This document shows, in pieces, positions 1 through 33,389 of a stretch of 64,000 nt of DNA. The first letter of the stretch is position 1. Each line of letters begins with the position of its first letter. The stretch spans positions 1 through 64,000 of the forward strand of contig BAAHQB010000417.1 of NCBI GenBank assembly GCA_054601695.1, written 5' to 3'. Origin of the DNA: Amorphochlora amoebiformis (lineage: Eukaryota; Cercozoa; Chlorarachniophyceae). The notes under the pieces were generated by a model. That model saw nothing but the letters and a program-made list of their open reading frames with translations. It searched no databases and was not told the DNA's origin. A program made the translations under genes and the position numbers.

Positions 1-3000
1 GCTTCTGGTTGGAGCCACATGCGCTTCCGTGTCCAGATATGCTTCCGCCAGCTTGAAGAGTGTAGCACCGCTCACAGCCTTGGTAAGCCCATCCGCTAAC
101 TGTTGATCTGTTGGTATATATTCCAACATATATATCCCACGTTGCAGGTGATCCCGACAGTAGTGGAAGTGCAGATCGACGGCCTTGGTTTTCTGAGACA
201 AGATAGGATTCTCCGCGATCCGTATACACGCAGTGTTGTCCTCATAAACCATCGACGATCCCAACTTCACGTCCAACTCTAAAAATAAGTTCCGCATCCA
301 TAGCAATTCGTCCAGCCCTTCCGACAAAGCGACGTACTCGGCAATGGCTGAGCTCTTCACAGCAATTGTCTGTCGCTTCGAACGCCAATGTATCAAATTT
401 CCTCCGAAGATGATCAAACATCCACTTGTCGACCTTCTAGTATCCAGGCATCCAGCATGATCAGCGTCGACATACATCTTCATATCAGTCCCAGCGTTCG
501 TGAACCGAAGTCCGTAGTGCAGTGTACGCTTGATGTACCTCAGGGCGTACTCTACAGCCAGCATGTGACTTCGCTTCGGATCGTTCAGGTACCTTGACAG
601 CTTTGATACCGTGTATGCTAAGTCCGGTCTTGTACATGTTGCTAAGTACGCAATCTTCCCAATAATGGAGCGATATTTTTCTTGGTCAACTCCAGGTCCT
701 TCTTCGTCTTTGGTGAGCTTCACAGATGGTGCCATAGGCGTGGTGACTCCCTTGCAGTTTTGCATCTTGTACTCGATCAGAATCCTCTTAGCGTAGGCTT
801 CTTGTGACATTATCAGGTCCTTTCCAATCTTCGTCACCGATATTCCCAGAACAAAATCCAGCTCACCCATTTCTTTAATCCCAAATCTAGCACGGAGGCC
901 TTGCAGGAACGTATACCCATCCTTCTCTCGCGCTGCTGTACACACGACGTCGTCCACGTATACACATACGATGACGTCCCTCTGATGATGCATGTAGACG
1001 CACGGGTCACTCCTGCACCTCCGATATCCTTTCGACTCCATATATTTGTCGAAGCATTTGTTCCAGTTCCTCCCAGCAGTCTTCAGCCCGTAGATGCTCT
1101 TCTGAAGGTCACATACGTATTTGCTTGGATCGTACTTATCCCTCATGCTCTCTGGTATCTCCATATAGACTTCGTCGTCCTCTGGTCCGTGTAGGTACGC
1201 GTTGTTGATGTCCGCACTCAATACCTTTCGTCCCTTCACTTGTGCAAGTGCCAGAATGGCCCTTAAGCTGGCGATCCTCAGTGTCGGGGCGTATCGATCA
1301 TTAAAGCTCACCCCATACTGTGTATATCCCTTCGCCACCACGCGTGCCTTCTTGCGCCCAGGTTCACCATCCTTGTTCAGTTTCTGCTTGTAGAGAGTCC
1401 TAACACCAACAACCCTCATCTCAGGTCGTCGTGCGATGATCTTCCAGGTCCCGTTCTTCTCCAGTGCCTCTATCTCTTCATCGGTTGCCTTCACCCATGC
1501 AGGATGATGCCTCGCCTCCTCCCAGTTCTTGGGTTCGGTGCCGTCGCTTATACCGAACATGCAGTCCTCCATCGCCGCAGCCACTTCAACGTTGCCCTTA
1601 GCGCTTGGGATCTCGCTGCCTCCTTGTCCGTCGTATACTGTGCGTTGCGTCCGAGTGCGTGTTGAACGCCTAGGTGCCGTTTCTTCTTCGTCGTCGTTGT
1701 CGTCGTCGTCGTCAGACTCCCCCATATCCGGTGCATTGTTCTTCTCCCCCTCTCCGTCGGCAGCCTTGTCGTCGGAGAACGTCGTTTCAGGATATATATA
1801 TATATCATTCTGCTTCTCAGGAGATATATATATATCTTCTCGTCGAGCCTTGAAGTTGAATATGGTATCGTAGAACCTAACATGCGCCTCTTTCACCACT
1901 TTACCGTTTTCCTTAAGCACTTTGAACGTTTTAGTCTGATCCCCTGTGTATCCTAGGAACCTGCATCGTTCAGCCTTGTCGCCGAATCCGCCTTGATCCA
2001 TCAGTTTTGGGTCTTTAACACGATATCCGACACATCCAAAGGCATGTAGATGTGCCACCGATGGCTTCTTCTTGAAGATTTTCTCGTACGCGGTCCTCTT
2101 CCCTCGTGATGGTGGTATGCGATTAAGTGTATATATCGCATATCGGAGTGCTGCTGGCCAATACTTCAATCCCAAGCCGCTTTGCTTCAGCGCTGCCCGA
2201 GTCATTCTCTTGACCGTCTGGATTCGCCTCTCGATGAACCCATTCTGCTGTGGTGTTCTTGGTGCTGCCTGAACGATTTCAATGCCCTTTCCACGGCAGT
2301 AGTCCACCAGCTGCTTATCTAGCACCTCCTTGCCGTCGTCGTACACGAACCTCTTCAATCTTTTGCCAGTTTTGTTCTCCAACATCTCCAGGTAAGCCTT
2401 GAACTCCTTGAAAAACTTCTTGCCTCCTAACGATGTTCCCATCAGGTATCCAGATCCTTCGTCGGCCAAAACGATAGCATAGCTGCCCTCTGGTGACCCG
2501 ACGTACTTTCCAATAACGTCTCCATGCCATGTATCCATCACCGTCTTCACCTTGTGCTCCTTCGGTTTCTTGGAGCTCATTGGTTGCTTCTTCATCTTCG
2601 TGACTTGGCAGCATTCGCATACCTCTGGATGCTCCTTGACATCCGAAATTGACAATCCAGCCACGACTCCCGACTTCTTCATCTTCTTGATGACCCTACT
2701 TGGCGTATGTCCTAGTGCCAGGTGCCATTTCCATAAGGACCTCGACCTCGCCTTGTCGTCAAACCATGCGCCAAGGTTATCATCGTTCGCCACAGGGATG
2801 AGGAAGAGCTTCTTCTTGGTCCCAGAAGTCCTGCAGATCTCATCTCCATCCTTCATAATCGAGACGTCGTCCTGCTCCCCCACGAACCTGAGTCGATATC
2901 CATCTTCACGTAGCCGCCGTTGAGCCACGTAGTTCGCCGCAGCTCCGGGGCAATATGCCACATTGGTCATCTTGAGTACTTTCCCATTCCTTAGTGGCAC

Positions 3001-4137
3001 TTCAACGTCCCCAAAGCCCTTGGATTCCATTCGGGTCTCGCCGTTGCCTAGCTTGAAAGCATGATTCTTCACCACCCTGAAGGTCTTGAAGTACCGCTTG
3101 TCCTTGAAGCAGCTCCTCGTGCATCCACTGTCGAGCACCAGATATCCAGCAGTCGAGCCGTCGCCCCAGTTGCCTGCCACCGTGCTCCAGTTGTAATCCG
3201 ATTCGCTGCCATCCTCAAGTATCGCCGCATCATCATCTTGTTTGTTGAGCAATGGACAATCCTTCTTCATGTGCCCCTTCTTTTTGCACTTGAAACATTT
3301 GCCCCTGAACTTCCTCGATGCTCCCTTCGGCCTCCCAGACTTCGCGGTCATCAACTTGTCGATCCTAGTCTTCATCTTCGCAAGATCCTTCGCAGACATG
3401 TCCTTGAGATTCTTGGTCCCTTGATGCTCATGGCCGGCCGCCACGATATCCTTTACCTTGGTCTCATAGTTGTTAGCCGCCTTCCTTGCCGCAACACTAG
3501 TGATCGCCGTTACCGCCGCTTGGTAGGTAGTAGGGTGCAGTGCAATATTCTCGAGTGTAGAGCCGTACTCGTCCTCCGGGAGAGCCATCATGAGCGCCAC
3601 GATCCTGTCCTCGTCGTCCATGGTCTTGCCCAGCCCGGTGAGTGCATCCGCCGTCTCCTCGATCTCCGAAGCCAGCTTCCCGAAATCGCCGCTGTAATCG
3701 TCAAGCGTCTGACGATTCAACTTCTTCTGTAGCTTCATCCTCCTAAACAGTCGTGGACCCTCGATGCCAGCGCGCAGACGAGCCCAGAGGTACACTGGAT
3801 CCTCCCTCCCGGTTGTAAGATGTTCATACTTACGTCCCACCGTGAGCACCAATGTAGCATGCAGTAGCATCCTCAACTTTATATGCGCGTCCTCTTTCCC
3901 ATCGAGATTCGTTGCCCATTTCCCCTCCTTCATCTCAACCACATGCTGTGGACGTAGAGCGTCAGGATTCTTCCAATCCATGATGGATCGTGCCCCAAGC
4001 TTCATGCAGTCCTCGAGCTGAAGTGCCTTCACCATCATAGAGACGCTCTTGGCGTACTTGGTCCAGTCGTCCTCCTTGGTAAGCTTCAGCTTGGCAGTCC
4101 ACTTGAGTAGGGCAGTACGTGTCGCTTCGAAACTCAT
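1..4137 (-). CDS. Ty1/copia Gag-Pol polyprotein, 3' end outside window
   Basis: One frame stays open from the ATG at 4137 to position 1, 1379 codons with no stop or frameshift, and runs off the left edge. Domains in order, with approximate residues: Gag; CCHC zinc knuckle near 281-294 (CFKCKKKGHMKKDC); aspartic protease with a DSG active site near 335; integrase zinc finger (WHLALGH to CECC, 471-506) and DDE core ending PQQNGFIER near 632; an acidic Asp-rich linker near 790; reverse transcriptase with YVDD near 1060; RNase H (MYVDADHAG, then KSSAIAEYVALSEG). The order protease-integrase-RT-RNase H identifies Ty1/copia (Pseudoviridae-like) elements. The ATG is the first in frame after the leader. 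An open frame this long suggests recent insertion. Only the C-terminal tail and 3' LTR are missing. Confidence 0.95.
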   Translation of the reverse strand, partial: MSFEATRTALLKWTAKLKLTKEDDWTKYAKSVSMMVKALQLEDCMKLGARSIMDWKNPDALRPQHVVEMKEGKWATNLDGKEDAHIKLRMLLHATLVLTVGRKYEHLTTGREDPVYLWARLRAGIEGPRLFRRMKLQKKLNRQTLDDYSGDFGKLASEIEETADALTGLGKTMDDEDRIVALMMALPEDEYGSTLENIALHPTTYQAAVTAITSVAARKAANNYETKVKDIVAAGHEHQGTKNLKDMSAKDLAKMKTRIDKLMTAKSGRPKGASRKFRGKCFKCKKKGHMKKDCPLLNKQDDDAAILEDGSESDYNWSTVAGNWGDGSTAGYLVLDSGCTRSCFKDKRYFKTFRVVKNHAFKLGNGETRMESKGFGDVEVPLRNGKVLKMTNVAYCPGAAANYVAQRRLREDGYRLRFVGEQDDVSIMKDGDEICRTSGTKKKLFLIPVANDDNLGAWFDDKARSRSLWKWHLALGHTPSRVIKKMKKSGVVAGLSISDVKEHPEVCECCQVTKMKKQPMSSKKPKEHKVKTVMDTWHGDVIGKYVGSPEGSYAIVLADEGSGYLMGTSLGGKKFFKEFKAYLEMLENKTGKRLKRFVYDDGKEVLDKQLVDYCRGKGIEIVQAAPRTPQQNGFIERRIQTVKRMTRAALKQSGLGLKYWPAALRYAIYTLNRIPPSRGKRTAYEKIFKKKPSVAHLHAFGCVGYRVKDPKLMDQGGFGDKAERCRFLGYTGDQTKTFKVLKENGKVVKEAHVRFYDTIFNFKARREDIYISPEKQNDIYIYPETTFSDDKAADGEGEKNNAPDMGESDDDDDNDDEEETAPRRSTRTRTQRTVYDGQGGSEIPSAKGNVEVAAAMEDCMFGISDGTEPKNWEEARHHPAWVKATDEEIEALEKNGTWKIIARRPEMRVVGVRTLYKQKLNKDGEPGRKKARVVAKGYTQYGVSFNDRYAPTLRIASLRAILALAQVKGRKVLSADINNAYLHGPEDDEVYMEIPESMRDKYDPSKYVCDLQKSIYGLKTAGRNWNKCFDKYMESKGYRRCRSDPCVYMHHQRDVIVCVYVDDVVCTAAREKDGYTFLQGLRARFGIKEMGELDFVLGISVTKIGKDLIMSQEAYAKRILIEYKMQNCKGVTTPMAPSVKLTKDEEGPGVDQEKYRSIIGKIAYLATCTRPDLAYTVSKLSRYLNDPKRSHMLAVEYALRYIKRTLHYGLRFTNAGTDMKMYVDADHAGCLDTRRSTSGCLIIFGGNLIHWRSKRQTIAVKSSAIAEYVALSEGLDELLWMRNLFLELDVKLGSSMVYEDNTACIRIAENPILSQKTKAVDLHFHYCRDHLQRGIYMLEYIPTDQQLADGLTKAVSGATLFKLAEAYLDTEAHVAPTRS

Positions 4138-4379
4138 AACCTGTCAGCGTAGCAGTGGTAGTTGTCCGATTGACTGTTGTCCGTTTGGATTATGGCAAAT
4201 GATAATGACTAAATTCACAAGAAAATTCTCGCGTAGAAGGCCTTCCCTACCTAAGGTCTTCCCTTGGAAGATCTTCCCCTCGGATGACTATTGCTAATTC
4301 GCATGCGTAGATTACGAATATGACGGTAGTCTAGCGATCTGACGTCTAGTTAAGCTTGTAGGTCCGGTATACGTTAACA
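4138..4379 (-). repeat. Putative 5' LTR and leader of the copia element
   Basis: Non-coding segment between the Gag ATG and the adjoining TA microsatellite, beginning TGTTAACG on the minus strand. It would hold promoter, R region and leader if the boundary is right. It cannot be confirmed without the second LTR. Confidence 0.4.
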
Positions 4380-4800
4380 ATATATATATATATATATATA
4401 TAAATATATACTTGGTTTTCTAACACATACATAAATGGTTATTTTACGTATTCTATCCAAAGATATTACCGATACTACACATATCATTACCATGATTGTT
4501 ATTACCCGAATTAATATTGTTTTTCAGTTATTATTATTACTACTAATCATCTGAGATCTGAAGAGTGTAAGTGAGGTTTATAGTTATACAAGTCCCCCTT
4601 GACCACCTCGATAGCATCGATTTTATTGACTGGATGCACAATACCCCGGTCGCCAAACATAGAAAGCCCCCGATTGCCGGGTCAACGGCGTTCAAGAGCA
4701 AAACCATTTCATATGCTACTACCCTAATAGAAGCTTATTTACCTAAAGGTTCGACTGGAGGACCAAACGTATACAGACGGGCGTCATTTGTGGATCCATG

Positions 4801-4852
<52 letters not shown>

Positions 4853-4995
4853 ATATATAAAAATATATATATATATATATATTATATATGTATATATATA
4901 TATATATATAATTAATCTAGACAAACTTGCAAGCAGAGAATTCTTAAAAGCGTTTGCATGAAAAATAATACCGTATGTGTTTATTCACGCAAAGG

Positions 4996-5068
<73 letters not shown>

Positions 5069-5438
5069 TATGTACATATTCAAAGTAAAAACATACACAT
5101 TCACAGATGTCCGAGAGGACGCACCAATGTCGGAACGCACACAGGTTACTCTAACCCCCCCCCCCCCGACCCTAATACTAGCCAACCGTTATCTACCAAA
5201 ACTCCTTCCCTTACCCTATTCCTAGACGAACAGTCTGACTACAGCTAACCGTAGCGCGTAGTTCTAACCAAGTGATCCTAACCGTAAGCTACAAACTAGT
5301 TGTGGAGTCGAGGAAGGCGAAATTACCTAAGCAGACGTGATGTTGTTTCCCGTGAGAGGTCAGGGTGTCTGTCGGGGTTTGGCTGTCGGGTTTGGATTAG
5401 ATGTAAGAGATACTTAGAGGCTTGGATTATGTTAAACG

Positions 5439-5489
<51 letters not shown>

Positions 5490-5571
5490 ATTTTATATAC
5501 ATATAGATGCTAGAGATACTTAGAGGTTTGCATTATGTTAAATGTTATATACATATATATACATGTATATT

Positions 5572-5602
<31 letters not shown>

Positions 5603-5608
5603 TTATAA

Positions 5609-5672
<64 letters not shown>

Positions 5673-5678
5673 ATAAAA

Positions 5679-5726
<48 letters not shown>

Positions 5727-5955
5727 ACATGTATATATATATATACAATGTATATATATGGATATCATACATATATCATATAAACATCATTGTTTTAACG
5801 TTCAGAAAATCTGTGGTATGTATATATATATATATATATGTAAATATATGGATATCATATATATATATATATCATATACACATCATTGTTTTAACGTTCA
5901 GAAAATCTGTGGTCTCTCAGCCCGCTCCTTATGGCTCATCAGAAAACAAACTTTC

Positions 5956-6005
<50 letters not shown>

Positions 6006-6012
6006 ATACATA

Positions 6013-6047
<35 letters not shown>

Positions 6048-6101
6048 TCATCAAAAAACGAACTCTCGGTATCTTCAATCTTTTATGTACATGTATTATA
6101 T

Positions 6102-6162
<61 letters not shown>

Positions 6163-6299
6163 GTTTAAATATCTACACATACATATTACACACACACATA
6201 TGAATATATACACGCACACATCATCATATGTATAAGTGAAGAGAAAAATGGATTCAGGGGAGAGCCTAAGCATAATCTTAAAATCGGTTCCACATGCAG
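4380..6299. other. Spacer: TA microsatellites and small duplications, no gene recognised
   Basis: Mostly (TA)n. A C14 run lies near 5155. A 35-base segment ending in ATTATGTTAA is present twice (about 5409-5440 and 5513-5545), and a segment with CATCATTGTTTTAACG twice (5786-5820 and 5880-5912). A 75-codon open stretch at 4571-4800 (+) has no recognisable domain and no clear splice sites. It could be an exon or an old insertion remnant. Confidence 0.5.
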
Positions 6300-10119
<3,820 letters not shown>

Positions 10120-11105
10120 AGAGATGAGTTGATTTACTCCGGGGCTTTAAATTAGGCAACCATATATACATTGCACATTACTTAGTCCGTCATGAATACT
10201 TGTCCACACCGAGACTCGTCTATTTACTATTATCATGATATGCGGTCTATCTATCTAGCTATATCACATATCTAGTGTACAATATCATCGGATATACACT
10301 GTACGTTATTTAATCTACCCTTGATCTATTACTTACGACGTCTGGTAAACAATGCACTATGGTGTTAAACCACGATATATCTAGTATATGTGTGTGTTAC
10401 AACATGGTATAAATCTAGTAAATATGCATGCCTAGATCACTATAGACGCTACGAGTATATGGATGCGTACATATATTCTAGATGAGTAGGCTATACGCAT
10501 GGAGTACGTACGTGTAGATATAAGTTGTACGTGCAATTGCAATGTATACGTACGTGCGTCTAACCTACACTATGTATACGTAAAAACAGATTACACGTAC
10601 GTACGTACAATATATTGTGTACGTAATGTACACGTGCGCGTCTAGATATATACTTCAGCTGTACGTAAAAACAGAGTATACGTACGTACGTACAATATTT
10701 TGTACTTGGAATTGCATGCAATGTCTGAAATGCATACGTGCGTCTAGATCTACGTGTACACGCGTAAAAACAGAGTATGCGTACGTAAAACAAGTATGCG
10801 TACGTACGTAGGTTGTAACGTATATATAGCTATGATACTACCGGGTAATTTGTTATCTAGACTAAATCTTTATTATAATATGCCGTGCTGTACGGGGACA
10901 TATATATTAACCAGTAGTTATATCTATTGCTGGTACTATGATACTTACAAGTACAATTGTTCAATATATACTAGATATATAATTATAATATATATATTAG
11001 TAAGCGTAGCATAGTAATCAGCGATCACAATAAGGTAAAGCTGATACGACGCGGAGCGTTAATTATCGAAACGACACGTACTGCGAAGCAGGCAGTGGAG
11101 TGCCG

Positions 11106-11170
<65 letters not shown>

Positions 11171-11172
11171 TA

Positions 11173-11253
<81 letters not shown>

Positions 11254-11533
11254 AGTTACACTATAGCTACTGAGAATTATGAATTATGAATTCACTGAGG
11301 GATTTATCATCGGATTGAGGCCTTAATTATACATTCTGGACGTTCGATCGGTACATACATGCCATGCCATGCCATGCGCTGGCCGGACACGTACGTAGTG
11401 CAATTTGGAGTATCTACATACAGTATTGGGGAACTTTATTCCACACACCGTATCGGAATTAGCAGCTGCTAATTCGTAGACTACAAGTAAGTCTAACAAT
11501 TATGTACACACTTCGCTATCTGGGGAAGGTTTT
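10120..11533. other. Convergent intergenic region with ACGT-rich repeats
   Basis: Lies between the 3' ends of the 6.3-10.1 kb gene (+) and the AAAP gene (-). About 10500-10810 carries three to four imperfect copies of a unit combining ACGTAAAAACAGA(G/T)TA with runs of ACGTACGTACGT. 11107-11255 is (TA)n. GCCATGCCATGCCATGC occurs near 11361. I see no gene. Both polyadenylation regions should be here. Confidence 0.6.
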
Positions 11534-28709
<17,176 letters not shown>

Positions 28710-29549
28710 AACTCCCCCCAAGCTGCTTAACACGAGGACGCCGTCCACGTGCACTTGAGGCCGGAACAAAATCACACTTATTTGATTGGAATATATTACA
28801 TATCAAAATGTAATATACTGTAAAAAGTGCCGACATTTAAAATTTAATGTCACGCAAACCCGTCACGCGGGTTCAAATCTTCCGCCGACCCGACCACATG
28901 GCGAAAACCAACCCGAAGGGGAGTTCCAGCGGGATTAATCCTGATGGTGAGGACTATGGGGGTAGATTTAAGGTGTATATACCAACATTTATGGCGAGGT
29001 GTAGGTTTCCGATCGATTTTTGGGCGGGAATGAACCAGGAATTAATTGTTTTGGTCTCATCGGACCGACTCTGGGGTGTGATAGTCTATATTTACGAATA
29101 CTCTTCGCGTTCCATTCCGGATATGTATCCTACAGGATCACTTATGAACGTCGGCAACAAACTCGGCGCGAATCCTTCAATTCGACTGTATAAAGTGATA
29201 CAAAACCTGTCAAATGCTTGATTCTTTGCATAAGCTTTTTTTTTTGGTAAGTTGAGGTGAACAATCGCACTATTTAGGATAAACTCTCGGGAGGTAGCGG
29301 GAACGCTATGAAGAATGCTCTCACCGACGAAGCTATGGGTTTGAAATTCGTAAAAACAGATCAAAATCTCCCATCGATGACATCTCCCTACTCTATCCCA
29401 TAACATATGAAGCCCTAATCCCAGTCCTAACGCCCTAACTCGAAAATACAATCAAGGAACCGCGTCTGACTGATTGGGGTTTATCTAGAGATAGAGTCGT
29501 AGAGTCATTGGAGAGGTAAAGCCATAGGGCTCCAGTAGGGGTCAGAAAC
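28710..29549. other. Divergent intergenic region between AAAP and ankyrin genes
   Basis: Should contain both promoters. A 108-codon open frame from the ATG at 28899 (+) to 29221 has no recognised domain. A GTGAGG donor-like site at about 28948 would allow it to be an upstream exon, but I could not join it in phase to the 29550 exon. The start of the ankyrin gene is therefore open. Confidence 0.5.
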
Positions 29550-29808
29550 ATGTGTGATGTGTGTGGATACGATAGCCTGAACCCAAGCACAGGAATTTCC
29601 AACGACCCTGATCCTGAGGATAAGAAGGCTAAGCTGAACCTCAAGGTATGCAGGTTTACTCTGGGGGTAGTCAGTGGTTGGAAGTTGGAGAGCCTTTTTT
29701 TTGGATTTCATTTTTTCGCTTGCGACCGAAAGATGGATATTCTTCTAATCGTTCAGTATATGTAGATATCTGCGATTAGAAATGTATGTATCAAGTCATA
29801 TGACTTGT

Positions 29809-29895
<87 letters not shown>

Positions 29896-29962
29896 AGATA
29901 TATATATATGTGTGTGTGTTGCATCCCAAAATGTACATGTATATTATATATATATATATATA

Positions 29963-30021
<59 letters not shown>

Positions 30022-30172
30022 ACATGTATATATATATATATATATATAATATATATATATATATGTATATATGATACATATATATATATGTATATATATG
30101 TGTGTGTGTATAATATTTTTATATATATTTATATATATTACATATATATATATATAAAAAATAAAATAATAT

Positions 30173-30226
<54 letters not shown>

Positions 30227-30271
30227 TATGTATATATATATATATATATATATTAATGTGTATGTAAATTA

Positions 30272-30311
<40 letters not shown>

Positions 30312-30433
30312 TCTGTATATTGTTATATATATTTCTAGTATGTAACGGATTTGATATGTACAAATAGGCTATGGCGAAACGGAAGGAGTCAGAACAGTAT
30401 ATCAAACTCATGGACGAAAAACGGAAGTATGTG

Positions 30434-30498
<65 letters not shown>

Positions 30499-30563
30499 CA
30501 AACTCATGGAGGAGAAACTAAAGTAATGTTAACTACATACAATACCTTATGCATATATAACTG

Positions 30564-30612
<49 letters not shown>

Positions 30613-30695
30613 ACCTAGGAGAAACGAAAGTAATGTTAACTACAGACCCACATGATACATATACAATAAATCTACATATATACTTATACTGATAT

Positions 30696-30733
<38 letters not shown>

Positions 30734-30771
30734 TATTATATAGAAATATACACATACATATATGTACATAA

Positions 30772-30813
<42 letters not shown>

Positions 30814-31015
30814 CATGTAGAATACATATGTTGCTAAATATATGTAAATGAAGAAAGGTAAGAAGGCGTCTATTCCAAAAGAGTGTTTGAAAGACACGAC
30901 CCATATGTATATAAAATATATATAATACACATATGTTACATATAAAGGAAGGAAGGTAAGAAGGAATCTGTTCCAAAAGAGGATTTGAAAGACACGACCC
31001 ATATATAATATATAT

Positions 31016-31054
<39 letters not shown>

Positions 31055-31201
31055 CACATATATATAATCACATATGTTACATATATTGTAAAGGAAGGAA
31101 GGTAAGAAGGAATCTGTTCCAAAAGAGGATTTGAAAGACACGACCCAAACACACGCTCCAGACCCGTTTATTCAGGTCACAACTTACACTCTATATTCCC
31201 A

Positions 31202-31244
<43 letters not shown>

Positions 31245-31249
31245 TTAGT

Positions 31250-31286
<37 letters not shown>

Positions 31287-31624
31287 TTACAGCATGTGTA
31301 CGTAGCGCTGAACCTTTAGGTAGTTAGTACGAGGGGTTAAACTGTCGTTAGACTAGTAGGACATAAAAGGGATCGGAACCCAAGCACTCCGGAACCGACG
31401 GAACATCGAAACCAAGCACCCCGGAACCGACGGAACCCATGGGTTCCGAAAGAAGGAAGGAAGTATCCGACTAGCGCACATAAGTTATCATAAAGATTCG
31501 TCAGAATCCAAAAATGAGTTGAATCGAACCTAATCCCAGACTACCATTCGCTAATACCAACGTCTGGACTACCGTTGCGCTAACAATATATATGTGTATA
31601 TGTATATATGGATATATATATATA

Positions 31625-31700
<76 letters not shown>

Positions 31701-31786
31701 GAATATGTCATATTATAGAAGCGTCTGATCGACTCAATCGAGTCCGGGTTCCTCAAAGGCATCAAAACAGCGGTAATATTAACAAA

Positions 31787-31842
<56 letters not shown>

Positions 31843-31843
31843 A

Positions 31844-31902
<59 letters not shown>

Positions 31903-32457
31903 TATATATGTATATATGTATATATGTAAACATACTTCTTTCTCTAGACATATACACACTTTTATAGATATATATATTTATATATATACCTACATATATG
32001 TGTGTGTTATGGCGTGCCCATGTATGTGTAACTACATACATATAAATACTTACATACATGCACACGCACATGCAAATAATGACACATATATGTTTCCACA
32101 TGAAAGTCAGGAAGATAAGAGCAAACATGCACTGCGTAAGTACGAAAGCGAACAAATAATGATAGAAATCAAAGATTGAACAAACTATGTATAGGTGGCA
32201 GACGGGGCGTCGGTCACGCAGGGGAGCGACGATTCCGGTTGGACTTCGTTGCACTACGCTGCAGCTGCCGGTTAGGGTTAAGTTAAAGTTAGGCTAGTTA
32301 GGGTTCCATCCGTTAAGTTAGGCTAGTTAGGGCTCCATCTAATATTTTGTTTTTGAATCCAACAGGAAAGGGTATTGTGGTTAAGTACTTGATCTCTCAA
32401 GGTGCAGACAAGAAGGTTTCAACTCGAATGTACTCACCAATGAATATGGATGTATGT

Positions 32458-32524
<67 letters not shown>

Positions 32525-32587
32525 ATATCATATATATGTATATATATATATATATATATGTATATAAATATATATGTGTGTATATAA

Positions 32588-32631
<44 letters not shown>

Positions 32632-32633
32632 TG

Positions 32634-32664
<31 letters not shown>

Positions 32665-32769
32665 GTATATATGTATATATATATATATGTGTGTGTGTAT
32701 GTATACATGATCTATATGTATCAATGTATATACAACACATATGCATGTAATATTTATATGCACTACATG

Positions 32770-32810
<41 letters not shown>

Positions 32811-32954
32811 GTATGTGTATGTATAAAAAATGTAAAAATTGTACTGCACATACTGTTTTTTACATACAGAAAAAAGATATCCACGGACAGACACCATACC
32901 AAATTGCGTTCAGGTCAGTAGTTTTAACTTTTTCATGCATATTGCTATGATATA

Positions 32955-32986
<32 letters not shown>

Positions 32987-33089
32987 ATATATGTATATAT
33001 ATTATATATACATGTATATATGACACCATACCAAATTGCGTTCAGGTCAAGTAGTTTTAACTTTTTCATGCGTATTACTATGATATAAC

Positions 33090-33159
<70 letters not shown>

Positions 33160-33160
33160 T

Positions 33161-33239
<79 letters not shown>

Positions 33240-33327
33240 ATATGTATTTATAATTAAGATTTATATACATAAATATATAGTATGTACATACATATATACA
33301 TGTACATATATATGTATTTATACATGC

Positions 33328-33389
<62 letters not shown>

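Larger units (their letters stand above)
1..4379 (-). mobile_element. Ty1/copia LTR retrotransposon (partial)
   Basis: Contains the intact Gag-Pol frame plus about 240 bases upstream of its ATG. The presumed 5' end is the TGTTAACG motif at 4379, reading on the minus strand, which abuts a (TA)n tract starting at 4380. TG at an LTR edge is typical. The 3' LTR lies outside the window, so the LTR boundary and target-site duplication cannot be verified, and I found no convincing tRNA primer-binding site. Confidence 0.8.

Noticed and set aside
2315-2923. Plus- and minus-strand frames inside the copia element
   Set aside because: Shadows of the long Gag-Pol frame in other registers.
5729-6235. Long open frames encoding Tyr-Ile repeats, here and throughout the window
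   Set aside because: They are translations of alternating TA microsatellite, open in every frame on both strands, with no coding signature.
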